Positions 8,150 through 17,500 of a stretch of DNA of 34,454 nt are shown piece by piece. Within the stretch, counting starts at the first letter, position 1. Each line of letters begins with the position of its first letter. A model generated the notes under the pieces. The model was not told where the DNA came from. It was given only the letters and a program-made list of their open reading frames with translations, and did no database searches. This stretch comes from Nodularia sp. (in: cyanobacteria). GTDB lineage: Bacteria; Cyanobacteriota; Cyanobacteriia; Cyanobacteriales; Nostocaceae. Location: positions 1 to 34,454 of the forward strand of contig REBL01000092.1 of the NCBI GenBank assembly GCA_007692755.1. Reading direction: 5' to 3'. Both the position numbers and the translations under genes were made by a program.

Positions 8150-8704
8150 TTAATTACCACATCTACCATCCTTCTCAGACCTCATTGCGCCGATTAAGGT
8201 TGAAACAATGACGCACCTTCTGGAAACGTTATTATTTCGAGGTGTAAAGGTAATTCTCCCCATTTGTCCATTGACGGAACCATCATACTTGAACTGTACC
8301 CGATACTTTCCTGAAGAAGGAGTATCTTGGAGGAAGTTAGAAGTAAATCCAATTGCGCTAGAGTTTTCTTGAATCAATGGTTTCCCATTTGTAGTTTGAC
8401 ATTGCTTGTTTGACGGAGTTTTGTGTACGGTAGCTAGCACTTGACTACCATCATCCCAAAAACAAACTTGCCAATTCAGTTTTTCACGCTTGGCATTGCT
8501 TTGGGCATTACGTAATAGTGATAATGCCTGACTTTGTGCAGTATTCACCTTCTGTCGATTGAGAAATCCTAGCCAGCTAGGAGCAGCTATAGCTGATAAT
8601 ATCCCAATGAGTACCAGAGCTACCAATATCTCTAATAATGTGAAGCCACGAGGGTGGACATCTCTCAATAAGTTTTTGGGTTTAAATAAAGGTGGTAAAT
8701 GCAC
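8150..8704 (-). CDS. HpsD-like type IV pseudopilin (GspH-type)
   Basis: A 184-residue prepilin-like protein. The prepilin peptidase site is G20|F21-TLLE25 in RGFTLLEILVAL, with the +5 Glu that guides assembly. A hydrophobic helix follows (ILVALVLIGILSAIAAP). The soluble domain has NRQKVNTAQSQALSLLRNAQ, a Cys pair region, and a C-terminal RCVIVSTLIGAMR. The same blocks (APxWLGFxNRQ.VN and RCVIV.TL.G.M) occur in the hpsD product at 12107-12793, so the two look like paralogues. It lies after the three glycosyltransferase genes on the same strand, separated from the nearest by 121 bp. It probably forms a minor pilin in the polysaccharide secretion apparatus (inferred). Confidence 0.85.
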   Translation of the reverse strand: MHLPPLFKPKNLLRDVHPRGFTLLEILVALVLIGILSAIAAPSWLGFLNRQKVNTAQSQALSLLRNAQSNAKREKLNWQVCFWDDGSQVLATVHKTPSNKQCQTTNGKPLIQENSSAIGFTSNFLQDTPSSGKYRVQFKYDGSVNGQMGRITFTPRNNNVSRRCVIVSTLIGAMRSEKDGRCGN

Positions 8705-8763
8705 AGAAATTAACTTAAATTAGATAAAGATACAAGAAACTTGAAATCAGTTGGCGGCTGCTC

Positions 8764-8797
8764 GTAGTAAGGGCTTCAGCCCTTCAGTCCTGACTAC
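8764..8797. repeat. Palindromic repeat AAGGGCTTCAGCCCTT
   Basis: A perfect hairpin AAGGGC-TTCA-GCCCTT (8769-8784) flanked by GTAGT and ACTAC, which extend the stem after an internal loop. A relative (GGGCT-AA-AGCCC next to CACTAC) lies at 24224-24244. It sits between two minus-strand genes; no T-run follows, so it is called a repeat and not a terminator. Confidence 0.55.
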
Positions 8798-8825
8798 AAA
8801 CCTTTACCTATTTACACCGAATCAC

Positions 8826-9803
8826 TTAGGTTTTTAAATTAACTGCTTTTCGATTATCGAAAAAATTAGTAGATAAATTATCAGGTAAAAAAATGATTAT
8901 GCTAATTTTTAATAATAATTTCAATGTAAATGTTGTTCGTTTAAATCTTGAATAATCATAAATAAAATATTTCCACAAAAAACCAGCAGCAGCTATACCC
9001 TTTTGTCTATTATGTGGTCTATTTAAAGCTTTGCAGGTTAAATATTTATACAGGTTAGTCATGCTCAACTTGAGAATACTTTTATTATTTAAATCTTTGG
9101 CATGATAAGCATTTGTAATCACTTGCAAACAATATTTTTCCTGCTTGGCAAGATTAGAAGAAACTGAATTAGCACTGAGGCGGTATAATATTTGTACTGA
9201 AGGGACAGCTACAAAAGAATATTTCGCCGCTAATCTTAACCACATATCCCAATCTTGAGCAGCTGGTAAAGATTCATCAAATCCACCTAATTCTAGTACA
9301 GCTTCTCGATAAATCAAAGGATTGGAACCACTTTCTAAAAAATTATTTATTAACAACTTCTCATAAACATCTCCATTAGCAGTAATGTGTGTACCTGAAA
9401 GAAATATTTCGCCATTTTCATTAATATAATCTGTCCAACTATAAGCAACTTGAGCATCTACATTATTCTGCAAAGCCTGTAATTGGACTTGCAGCTTATC
9501 AGGTGTCCACAAATCATCTGCATCTATAAAACTGACAAATTCTCCAACTGCATGGTGTAGTCCACGATTACGACTAACGTTTCCGCCAGCGTTGGGATAA
9601 GAAAACACTTTAATTCTGGGGTCATGAATTTGTGCAATTTTATCTAAGGTTGCATCTTTTGAACCATCATTAATAATAATTAATTCAAAATTAGTAAAAG
9701 TTTGCTTGAGAACAGATTCAATTGTTGTTTTGATAGTTTTTTCGCAGTTATAAGCTGGGATAACTACAGAAATTTTTAGTGCCTCGTTATTTATTTTATG
9801 CAT
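8826..9803 (-). CDS. Family 2 glycosyltransferase of the hps cluster
   Basis: A 325-residue GT2 enzyme. N-terminal nucleotide-binding block ISVVIPAYNCEKTI, then FELIIINDGSKDATLDKIA. The metal-binding DXD-type site is SFIDADDLW (about 92-100), and an acceptor-side QDWDMWLRLA lies near residue 180. The C-terminal third is Lys/Ile-rich and ends in a hydrophobic patch (LLLKISIIIFLP), suggesting membrane contact. It is unlike the two HpsE-like enzymes upstream, which use a DDDN motif. By position (third glycosyltransferase after the pseudopilins) it could correspond to hpsF or hpsG of Nostoc punctiforme; the assignment is not secure, so no symbol is given. Confidence 0.88.
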   Translation of the reverse strand: MHKINNEALKISVVIPAYNCEKTIKTTIESVLKQTFTNFELIIINDGSKDATLDKIAQIHDPRIKVFSYPNAGGNVSRNRGLHHAVGEFVSFIDADDLWTPDKLQVQLQALQNNVDAQVAYSWTDYINENGEIFLSGTHITANGDVYEKLLINNFLESGSNPLIYREAVLELGGFDESLPAAQDWDMWLRLAAKYSFVAVPSVQILYRLSANSVSSNLAKQEKYCLQVITNAYHAKDLNNKSILKLSMTNLYKYLTCKALNRPHNRQKGIAAAGFLWKYFIYDYSRFKRTTFTLKLLLKISIIIFLPDNLSTNFFDNRKAVNLKT

Positions 9804-9889
9804 GATTAACTAAGTGGGCGTGAATAAATTTAGCTGGTAGGTTTCGTAATTTATCCTCTGTCAAATTTTCTTGTTTCATAATTACCTAC

Positions 9890-10873
9890 TTACGGTTTTA
9901 CAGTTTTATTTGTTAACCAACATCTCAATGAATAAAAAGGACTTAAAAGACTGCCCCAATAGAATTCCATTTCAAACATGATGATAATGTCATTATTTAA
10001 TTCCTTATGATGCTGAATAAAATGTTTGAATATTCGGCGCAAATTACCCAGAATAGTTCTCATAAAAATAATAGGCTTTTCCCAGTTTTTAGCATTGATT
10101 AAACGTAGTTCAAAAATACACAAACCACAACCACGTGCTAACTTGAGTAAATAATCTTTTTCAAATCGCCAATGTGGTATTTGATGATAAGTGTGCATAG
10201 CGGGATTGTACCAAATCTCCCATCCAGCATGGTAGATATAAAGTAATGGTTCATAGTCATCACCTTGCACTAATATATTGGGTAATTTTCCACTTAATTT
10301 AGGTTTTGGAGGCACGTTATCAGACCATGCTTGTTTACGTACAACGAGCGCTGCACCAGGAGGAAGTTGTAATTTATCTGGCTTAAATATAAATGGGTTA
10401 GTACCATGTTCTCTTATAGCCATAAAAGCTTCAATGCTTTTAAAATTATCTGGCGGTGTGACTTCAAAATCACCATGAATTTGACCACTCCAAACTCCGG
10501 CTTGCGGATACTTAAGACTAAAACTATAGGCAGCGCTTAACCAATCAGGTGCAGGTAGGTTATCATCATCTAAGAAAGCAATTAGTTCTCCTCTCGCTTC
10601 TTGTACAGCTCGCAGTCTAGCAAAAGCAGCCCCTTGTTCAATTTCCAAAACATATCTTAAAGGCAGTTTTTCAAGCCAAATATTTTTGTAATCACTGACT
10701 ATTTGAGCTGTTTTATCAGAGCTATTGTTATCGACAACGATAATCTCCCAATTGAACTTATCTACTCCTGTCTGGCTAAACAGTTTATCTAAAAGTTGTG
10801 GTAAGCGTTTTTCACCATTGTATGTAGGAATGGCAACAGTAATGTCTATTTTTTGGGTTTCTAGGTTCAGCAT
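9890..10873 (-). CDS. HpsE-like family 2 glycosyltransferase (second of a tandem pair)
   Basis: A 327-residue GT2 enzyme closely similar to its upstream neighbour at 10917-11879. Shared blocks: VAIPTYNGEKRLPQLLDKL, WEIIVVDNNSSDKTAQIV, the metal site AFLDDDNLP (about 97-105), PQAGVWSGQIHGD, LPPGAALVVRKQAW, and HQIPHWRF near residue 235. The gap to the neighbour is 43 bp on the same strand, so tandem duplication and co-transcription are both likely. Expected role: sugar transfer in hormogonium polysaccharide assembly, at the cytoplasmic face of the membrane. It may be what other genomes call hpsE or hpsF. Confidence 0.85.
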   Translation of the reverse strand: MLNLETQKIDITVAIPTYNGEKRLPQLLDKLFSQTGVDKFNWEIIVVDNNSSDKTAQIVSDYKNIWLEKLPLRYVLEIEQGAAFARLRAVQEARGELIAFLDDDNLPAPDWLSAAYSFSLKYPQAGVWSGQIHGDFEVTPPDNFKSIEAFMAIREHGTNPFIFKPDKLQLPPGAALVVRKQAWSDNVPPKPKLSGKLPNILVQGDDYEPLLYIYHAGWEIWYNPAMHTYHQIPHWRFEKDYLLKLARGCGLCIFELRLINAKNWEKPIIFMRTILGNLRRIFKHFIQHHKELNNDIIIMFEMEFYWGSLLSPFYSLRCWLTNKTVKP

Positions 10874-10916
10874 ATAATTATATAATTTTTATTGAATTCA
10901 AATTCTAAAAATCTTT

Positions 10917-11879
10917 TTATTTACTTTTTAAATAACCATTTTTCCAAAGATATAACGGGCTTAAAAAACTACTGACAAAATACTGCATTTCACAACTAGC
11001 AATTAAATCATTATTTAATTGCTGACGGTATTTAAAATAATGTAAAATTATTTTTCGCAAATCATTGCCCATATAAGCTAAAGTGGCAATTGGTCTATAC
11101 AATGGTTTAATATTCACCATTCTAGTCACATAACGCCCCAACCCAATACCACGAAAAAAAGGTATTAAATATTCCTGAGTTAAACGGGAACTGGGTATTT
11201 TATGATAAATTTCCATTGCGCCATTATACCAAACTTCCCAACCAGCTTTTTGGATATAAGACAACATCTCTATATCTTCACCAGTCAGCATATTACCTGC
11301 TATCCGACCAGTTAAAATTGGTTGATTTGGTACACTTTCTAGCCAAGCTTGACGACGCACCACAAGCCCAGCCGATGGTGGTAGTAATTTTTTGCGTACT
11401 TCATATAGCCGAGGTAAGTTTCCTCGTTCTGTAATTGCTAAAAATGGAGCAAGTCTAGCAAAGTTTTTTGGTGGTTCTACTTCCCAATCAGCATGAATTT
11501 GGCTACCATAAGCCCCAGCTTGGGGATATTTTTGAGCAAAACTATAAGCTGCTGCTACCCAGTTTGATACCGGGTAATTATCATCATCTAAAAAACCGAT
11601 TAATTCACTTTCAGCTACTGCAATTGCGTGTTTTCGGGCATAAGCTGCACCTTGCTTCGGTTCAAAGCAGTACTTTAAAGGATAAAAACATTGCCAATTT
11701 TCTTGATAGCTTTTGATAACTTGAGCCGTATTATCTGTGCTGTTATTATCTACGACAATTATTTGCCAAGAAAAATTTTCCGTATCAATTTGGTTGCGTA
11801 ACTTTTCTAGTAGTTCAGGTAAACGAGTTGCACCGTTGTAGGTTGGTATAGCCACGGTAAAATCAAATTTATCAGGCAT
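10917..11879 (-). CDS. hpsE: Hormogonium polysaccharide glycosyltransferase HpsE (probable)
   Basis: A 320-residue GT2 enzyme immediately after the pseudopilin genes, the position of hpsE in the hps locus. It begins with FDFTVAIPTYNGATRLPELL, then WQIIVVDNNSTDNTAQVI, the metal site GFLDDDNYP, QAGAYGSQIHADWEV, LPPSAGLVVRRQAW, GEDIEML and a His-Lys-Ile-Pro block (YHKIPSSRL). The C-terminal segment is basic and aromatic. A 227-bp AT-rich gap separates it from hpsD, larger than the other gaps in the cluster, so an internal promoter is possible. The symbol is given from position and family resemblance; which of the tandem pair is the true hpsE orthologue is uncertain. Confidence 0.72.
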   Translation of the reverse strand: MPDKFDFTVAIPTYNGATRLPELLEKLRNQIDTENFSWQIIVVDNNSTDNTAQVIKSYQENWQCFYPLKYCFEPKQGAAYARKHAIAVAESELIGFLDDDNYPVSNWVAAAYSFAQKYPQAGAYGSQIHADWEVEPPKNFARLAPFLAITERGNLPRLYEVRKKLLPPSAGLVVRRQAWLESVPNQPILTGRIAGNMLTGEDIEMLSYIQKAGWEVWYNGAMEIYHKIPSSRLTQEYLIPFFRGIGLGRYVTRMVNIKPLYRPIATLAYMGNDLRKIILHYFKYRQQLNNDLIASCEMQYFVSSFLSPLYLWKNGYLKSK

Positions 11880-12106
11880 AGCTTACCGATTTAATTTCAA
11901 TAAATTTTTTCGCCCTAATTTACTAATATATAATTAGTATAATTAGGGATAGTTTACGACAATTTTTTAAGCAGCTACAAAATTGATAGATAAAACTAAT
12001 TAATCTACTCTTGATTTTTATTTCAATTATCCTATGTGGAATCTGTTTTGTATAGCGTATTTATACGTATTTTTCTTTTGTTTCTTTCAGCACATAACCG
12101 AGAGAT

Positions 12107-12793
12107 TTAATTACATTGATCGTCTTTTGCTGTGATCATTGAGCCTAAAAGAGTTTTCACTATTACACATCGCTTCATATCATTAGCTGATGCGGAAGTC
12201 CCAGAACGTGGTATAACTACAGCTATTTTTAAGCCAGGTGTTTCTTCTTCTTCTGCGCCAAACTTAGCATTTGGCAAACTTCCCATGTAATCAAAGGTAA
12301 TAGTTTGAGGAGTATCTAAATAATCGTAATCTAAATCTAGATTACCATCATCATCAGTTTCATTTTCATCAGTCAAATTGGTTAAAAGTGCGATTTGTCC
12401 CTCTTTAATTCCTAAATCTCCTCCTAGTGTTTGCCATAAAGGACTATCAGAAGATGAATGAACTGCTATCTTGGGAATATTACTATCAGTTTTAAAACTG
12501 ACGCTGTAATTACGTTTTGTTCTTATAGCTTCTCGATGTGCTTGCTGTAGGGCAGATAAAACAGCATCATTGGCTTTATTTACTCGTTGTCTATTGACAA
12601 AACCTAGCCATCCGGGAGCCGCTATAGCTCCTAAAATTCCAATCATCAGAACTACTAATATGAGTTCTACTAAACTAAATCCACCATCTTGTTGGCAATA
12701 TTCAAGTTCGTACAAACTCTTACTATAGCAGCGCTGTTTTATTCTGCCATTATTTCTACAGTTATTTAATACTTTAAAAGTCATATTTTTCAT
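12107..12793 (-). CDS. hpsD: Hormogonium polysaccharide secretion pseudopilin HpsD (probable)
   Basis: A 228-residue GspH-like pseudopilin. A long basic leader (37 residues) precedes the cleavage site G38|F39-SLVE43, followed by the helix LILVVLMIGILGAIAAPGWL. The soluble part has NRQRVNKANDAVLSALQQA, an acidic loop DENETDDDGNLDLDYDY, and a C-terminal RCVIVKTLLGSM ending in a Cys close to the terminus. It lies 38 bp after hpsC on the same strand. It should be processed by prepilin peptidase and join a type IV pilus-like fibre that exports polysaccharide in motile hormogonia (family knowledge). An alternative ATG three codons later changes nothing of note. Confidence 0.8.
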   Translation of the reverse strand: MKNMTFKVLNNCRNNGRIKQRCYSKSLYELEYCQQDGGFSLVELILVVLMIGILGAIAAPGWLGFVNRQRVNKANDAVLSALQQAHREAIRTKRNYSVSFKTDSNIPKIAVHSSSDSPLWQTLGGDLGIKEGQIALLTNLTDENETDDDGNLDLDYDYLDTPQTITFDYMGSLPNAKFGAEEEETPGLKIAVVIPRSGTSASANDMKRCVIVKTLLGSMITAKDDQCN

Positions 12794-12831
12794 AATTAGC
12801 TACCATTTATAAATCTTTTTAAAATCAGTAT

Positions 12832-13806
12832 TTACCTAGTAAATAAGAAACTGCGTCCTTGTACTTGTGTACTTGTAGTTGGATAATAAGTCCTCTTGCT
12901 CTCGTTGTAATCTAAATTATTACTTTGCAGACGAGCCAGCGCATTACCCCTTAAAAATACTTGTGCTGTTATTTTATCTGCTTCAACACAAGCATAAAAT
13001 CCGGTCATTTTAGCAGTATTACGAGTATTCAAGCTGTCTGGTATGGTGGAAGTACAAGCTTTTGGCGGCGCATCATTTGTGATTGTTTGGTCAATAAAAT
13101 CAACAAGTACTTGAGGAGAATCAGAATAACTAACATCTGTTACTACATCATCTGCATCAGTGTACTGGCGGAGTCTTTTCCAAGCTTTCATCTTGTCGTG
13201 TATTGAACCTACTACATCAAGGTTAAATGGGGCAAAACCTCCACTAGGACAATAACCACTGACATACTTGTTACTATATCCTAGACAACTGACACCACTT
13301 GCGGTGTTATCCTCCACACCATCTCTAATTTGCCATCTGGTAATGCGAGCAGCATTAGACCAAGTAGTGTTACTATCTTTTACTAAGTAATAGGCGACCA
13401 AAGAGTACACGAAAGTATCATCTTCCCCCCCACCAACGGGAATTGCGCCTTGAATCAATTCTCGTTTCCAAAAAACAAGTACAGGAACTCTATCAGTTGC
13501 AGTTGGGCTAGGTAATTCATCTTTGATTGCATCTATCCCTTCTGCATCATAAATATATAACGCTTGTTGTAAATCACGGGAGATATAATCCAATGCAGAT
13601 TGGATTTCCTGCTCAGAATTAGCCTTAGCTTGCTCTTGACGATCTGTTGCCAGTATATTAACCATGAATCCTAGTAAAGGTGTGATTACCAGGAATGCGA
13701 TGAGCATGGCTACGAGTAATTCAATCAAGGTAAAACCGCTAACTGGTTGAACTACCTTAGAGCTTTTCAGTTGATTACTGAGCAGGAATTTTAGTGTCCT
13801 CATCAT
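12832..13806 (-). CDS. hpsC: Hormogonium polysaccharide secretion pseudopilin HpsC (probable)
   Basis: A GspJ-like pseudopilin of about 324 residues from the ATG at 13806 (a second ATG follows at once). The open frame reaches a GTG at 13839, but the extra residues look non-coding and AAGGGA lies upstream of the ATG pair at a slightly long spacing. Cleavage site G24|F25-TLIE29, then the helix LLVAMLIAFLVITPLLGFM. The block EQEIQSALDYISRDLQQALY is typical of HpsC/PilW-like minor pilins. The C-terminal half carries several Cys (SCLG, YCPSG, KACTS, YACVE), probably disulphide bonded outside the membrane. It lies between hpsB and hpsD in an ordered hpsA-B-C-D block. Confidence 0.82.
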   Translation of the reverse strand: MMRTLKFLLSNQLKSSKVVQPVSGFTLIELLVAMLIAFLVITPLLGFMVNILATDRQEQAKANSEQEIQSALDYISRDLQQALYIYDAEGIDAIKDELPSPTATDRVPVLVFWKRELIQGAIPVGGGEDDTFVYSLVAYYLVKDSNTTWSNAARITRWQIRDGVEDNTASGVSCLGYSNKYVSGYCPSGGFAPFNLDVVGSIHDKMKAWKRLRQYTDADDVVTDVSYSDSPQVLVDFIDQTITNDAPPKACTSTIPDSLNTRNTAKMTGFYACVEADKITAQVFLRGNALARLQSNNLDYNESKRTYYPTTSTQVQGRSFLFTR

Positions 13807-13871
13807 AAGTTCATTGTTCCCTTGAATGAATAGATACACAGCGATTAAATAATGCCAATCATCTTAATGTT

Positions 13872-14543
13872 TTAGTTACAGGCTCCGTCTACAACACCAA
13901 GACGTTGACATAAAGCCCTAAATGAAGTTTCAGCACTACCAATATCAGTTGTCATTTCTATGAGGGGTGATTGGCGACTACCTAATCCACCAGTGAAGGT
14001 CATTTGAGTAGTTTTTGTATCGCCGTCACTGGCAGTTATATCTTGAGCAAAATCAATGTCTCCCCGATAAACCCGAATTCCTAAACGGTAGCCATCATTT
14101 GCCCCAGAACTTTGAATAATTCGAGCCGCCTGTATGTAGAACAAATTATCAGCATTGGCAGAACAATCTGGATCATCAATAATGCCATTCTTTTTAAAAC
14201 AATACAATTGCGTTGAATTTGCGGGAACTCCCATTTTGCTAATGTTAATTAAATAGTCCTCGGTATCATCTTCAACGTTTCTTGCTTCATTTGTTAGTAA
14301 TGTTTCAATTGTCTGTGGCGGAGCAATTGATCCTGTTCTAACGCCATCAATGTATGTTCTTACAGCTTGTGTTGCTAGTTCGATTCGGCGAGCTTGAACT
14401 CTGGTTGCTGTAGAAAGAACGATGACAGGCGCGATCGCTGTTAGTAAAATAGCAGCAACAACCAATGCTACAATCGACTCAATAATAGTAAACCCAGATT
14501 CATCACCAGGGCAGCTATTCTGCTGTTGTTTTTGCTTAATCAT
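13872..14543 (-). CDS. hpsB: Hormogonium polysaccharide secretion pseudopilin HpsB (probable)
   Basis: A 223-residue type IV pilin-like protein, GspI/PilV-like. A short leader with Gln/Lys ends at G17|F18-TIIES, with Glu at +5, followed by the helix IVALVVAAILLTAIAPVIVL. Afterwards come ATQAVRTYIDGVRTG, a pair of Cys around LYCFKK and DPDCSAN, GYRLGIRVYRGD near the C-terminal domain, and a terminal Cys pair (RALCQRL, GACN). It starts 30 bp after the hpsA stop, so the two are very probably co-transcribed. Expected to be a minor pilin in the hps secretion complex. Confidence 0.82.
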   Translation of the reverse strand: MIKQKQQQNSCPGDESGFTIIESIVALVVAAILLTAIAPVIVLSTATRVQARRIELATQAVRTYIDGVRTGSIAPPQTIETLLTNEARNVEDDTEDYLINISKMGVPANSTQLYCFKKNGIIDDPDCSANADNLFYIQAARIIQSSGANDGYRLGIRVYRGDIDFAQDITASDGDTKTTQMTFTGGLGSRQSPLIEMTTDIGSAETSFRALCQRLGVVDGACN

Positions 14544-14573
14544 TGCTAATTACCAGGTTCTAAAATTTTATTC

Positions 14574-17500
14574 TTACGGGCAAGAAGAAGGAAGTTGATC
14601 TGTATCAATTGCATAGGGAGTACCAGTGGCAGTTGTTTTTGCACACAACAAAGTTTTTACCCAAGGATCATCTCGGCCAACTTCTCGGAAGAACTCATCT
14701 GGCAGATCCTCTGGAGTTCTCACCAATTTTTGGGCAAACAAATCAGGTGCCTGGGAAAGCAACCCTACATCATAACCCCATTGCCGTGTAGGAGCTATGT
14801 AAAAAGGCGCTCTACCACTGTTACCAGTAATTGGATATGACCCTGATAACAATGATCTGAATGGACCAGTAGCATAGGCACTGCGCTTGAATTGGATAAA
14901 AGAGCCACTAATCCTTGCCTTGACAGCAACGCTAGGTTGGTGCCAGTTCTCGATAAACCGCACAAAGTTATGCAAGCCACCATTATCTTCAGTGGGGCGT
15001 GCAGGGGTATCTCCTGCTGCTGCGGCTAAATTGAATGTCGTTTCTGTAGCTATTTGTAGCCAATTTTCCGTAGAGCCAGTGTTTATAGCGGTTGTGTTGT
15101 TTTGACTAGTGTTATTTGTCGGGTTTTGAATTTGTAAAACTGGCGATAGTCGTGGATTATTGGTTGTACCTGCTAATGTAAAATTTGGACGAGTATCATC
15201 ATTGTTTCCAGTGGTTCTAAACCACAAGGCATTATTTTGTGAAGTTGGTCTATTAGTTGAACTGAAAGAGTTTAGAGGGAATTGATTGATCTTTCCATCT
15301 TTGATGCCCAAAATAGTTGTTGTTGAATCTAATACACCACCTGCTGAACGCTTAAAAGCAACCCGACGGGGGTAACGCTTGTAATCATTATCAGTTGGTA
15401 ATCGAGCTGTTGTCCCTGCTTTATGAGTATCGATATCAAAAAGAGTTGTATCAAAAACAATCTCTGATACATCTGATGTTTTTATTCCTGTTATACCCAT
15501 TACTGGTACTCTTAGCCACCAGTCATTTGCTGGATCGCATTCAGAGACAGGTAGCTTTGGACAAACTTCCATTAAATACTCTGGAGCATTTTTCCTTCTC
15601 TGTATTGGTGTGACAAAGTTGTTGAGGTAGGAACTAAAGACATCTGGGAAATTGGTTGTTTCGTCATACCAATCAGCGTTGGTAACGTAAGAGTTGGGAA
15701 AAAAACCATTCTCTGTAAAACTGGTAATGGAATTTTGATCGCCCAAATTATTATTTAGGTCATAGTCTCCCTCATTGCGGAAACCTTCGCGGAAGTTATT
15801 AGAAAGTAGGGTGATGGCATCAGATAACACACTTGCAGGTCGCCATTGGTCCCCAGTATTACAACTCGGTAGTCTTGGGTCACCTGAACGACAAGCAAAC
15901 TGAGGATTACGTTGAGCAGCTGTGCGGGTATAGAAATTACCCCAGTTATCTGTCAAGTCTGTGGTGAATTCTTCTTGGTCATGTTTATTAAAGTCACCCT
16001 TAATGTATACAGGCAAGTTTGAGGCTAGAATTAAGCCTCTTTCCACATCCCTATAACTATTTGTACGCCAAATTTTTTCACCCTCGGTCAACATAATGGC
16101 GTTAGGACGGCGAGTCGGGTCTAGGATGAAATCTACTGGACTTTCTGTTTCCTGGTTGTTTCCTGCTGGGGCGCTCAAATCTAAAAGTGCATCATCACGA
16201 GTGGCGTAAATAATACCGCTATTAGGAAGTAAGTATTCTGTTGCTATTGTGACACCACCACTGATAGTTGTTCCTCTCAGAGCATTAATATCCAATACAG
16301 TGGCGCGAATTTCTAGGGGTTGACGCTCTAGGTTGGGAAGGTTGTAGTCTGCTGCTGGTGGTACAATAGCGCCACCTTCTGCATTTGTAAATGTTTCTAA
16401 AACCAATGGTGTATCAACTGTATTATCTGAGTGAACCGCCTTAATCTGTCTGGCATCAAGAAAAGCTGTTTCCTTAATTGCACCGTGAGGAATCACAAGA
16501 GGACTCTGAACGGCAATAGTGCCATCTAAAATTTGTAGGGCGCAAAGTGCAGATTCAACCGCAGACCTTTCGGAGAGACTACGATTAGCAGCAGTTTTGC
16601 CCAAAGCTATTTGGAGTGGCTCATTCACTAAACGTCCATTGGGATACTCTAATTCGGCTTGATAACTCAGCACATTTGCATAAGTAGTTTCACCCGTTGC
16701 AATATTAGGAATATCGTAAACTATACCGTTGTTAGAACTACCATCATTTAGACCATCCCCGACTTCTATGCCTGAAACATCAGGTAGACCTGTTCTATTT
16801 CTAGCTCGATTTTCGTCCGTAGGATCATAGTAACTACTAACACAAGCAATAGGTGCGGGTGCTGTTTGGCTGTAGCTTGCAACGTTGTAGTGATAAACCG
16901 CAGTTGCCCGCATCCGCAGATAGGGAGTGTTGGCTGGTAGTTGAATTACTGGATCTATACCGCCAGCAGCAGTTGCAGCTGTCGGAGAAGCAACTGGCAT
17001 CATGTCTGACCAAATTTTGTCAGATGCTGAAGAGTAATTATCTGTAGTATTAAAACCATCAGGTAAATAAATACCAGCACCAGTCACTACACGCAAACCA
17101 CCAACTGGATCTTGTGGATTAGTTGGTACTTTGGCTGCTGCTAATTCCCAATCTTGATCTCGGCTTGTGGCTCCCAAATCAGCCAGTGCTTCTATGCGAG
17201 TGCGACGAGTTCGAGTTCCATCTCCATCGTCCCATTTGATACCAGCAATTTCTTGAGTATCTTGTGGATTTGTACCAACAAAACTGCTTCCGTTCCACCA
17301 AAGTTCAGGTAGATTGTTACCAATCAAAACCCTGTCACCCAAAGTTTGCTCTTTAGCTATGATTTGTCGTTTAATTGGTTCAGTCGCAGCAGGTAGAAGC
17401 TTGTCAGTATTGATATTCAGTGCCAATTCAGTATAACCAGTCCCCGTTTGACCATCACTGAAATCAGTGGGATATATCCAAGGATCTGGCGGACGTAAAG

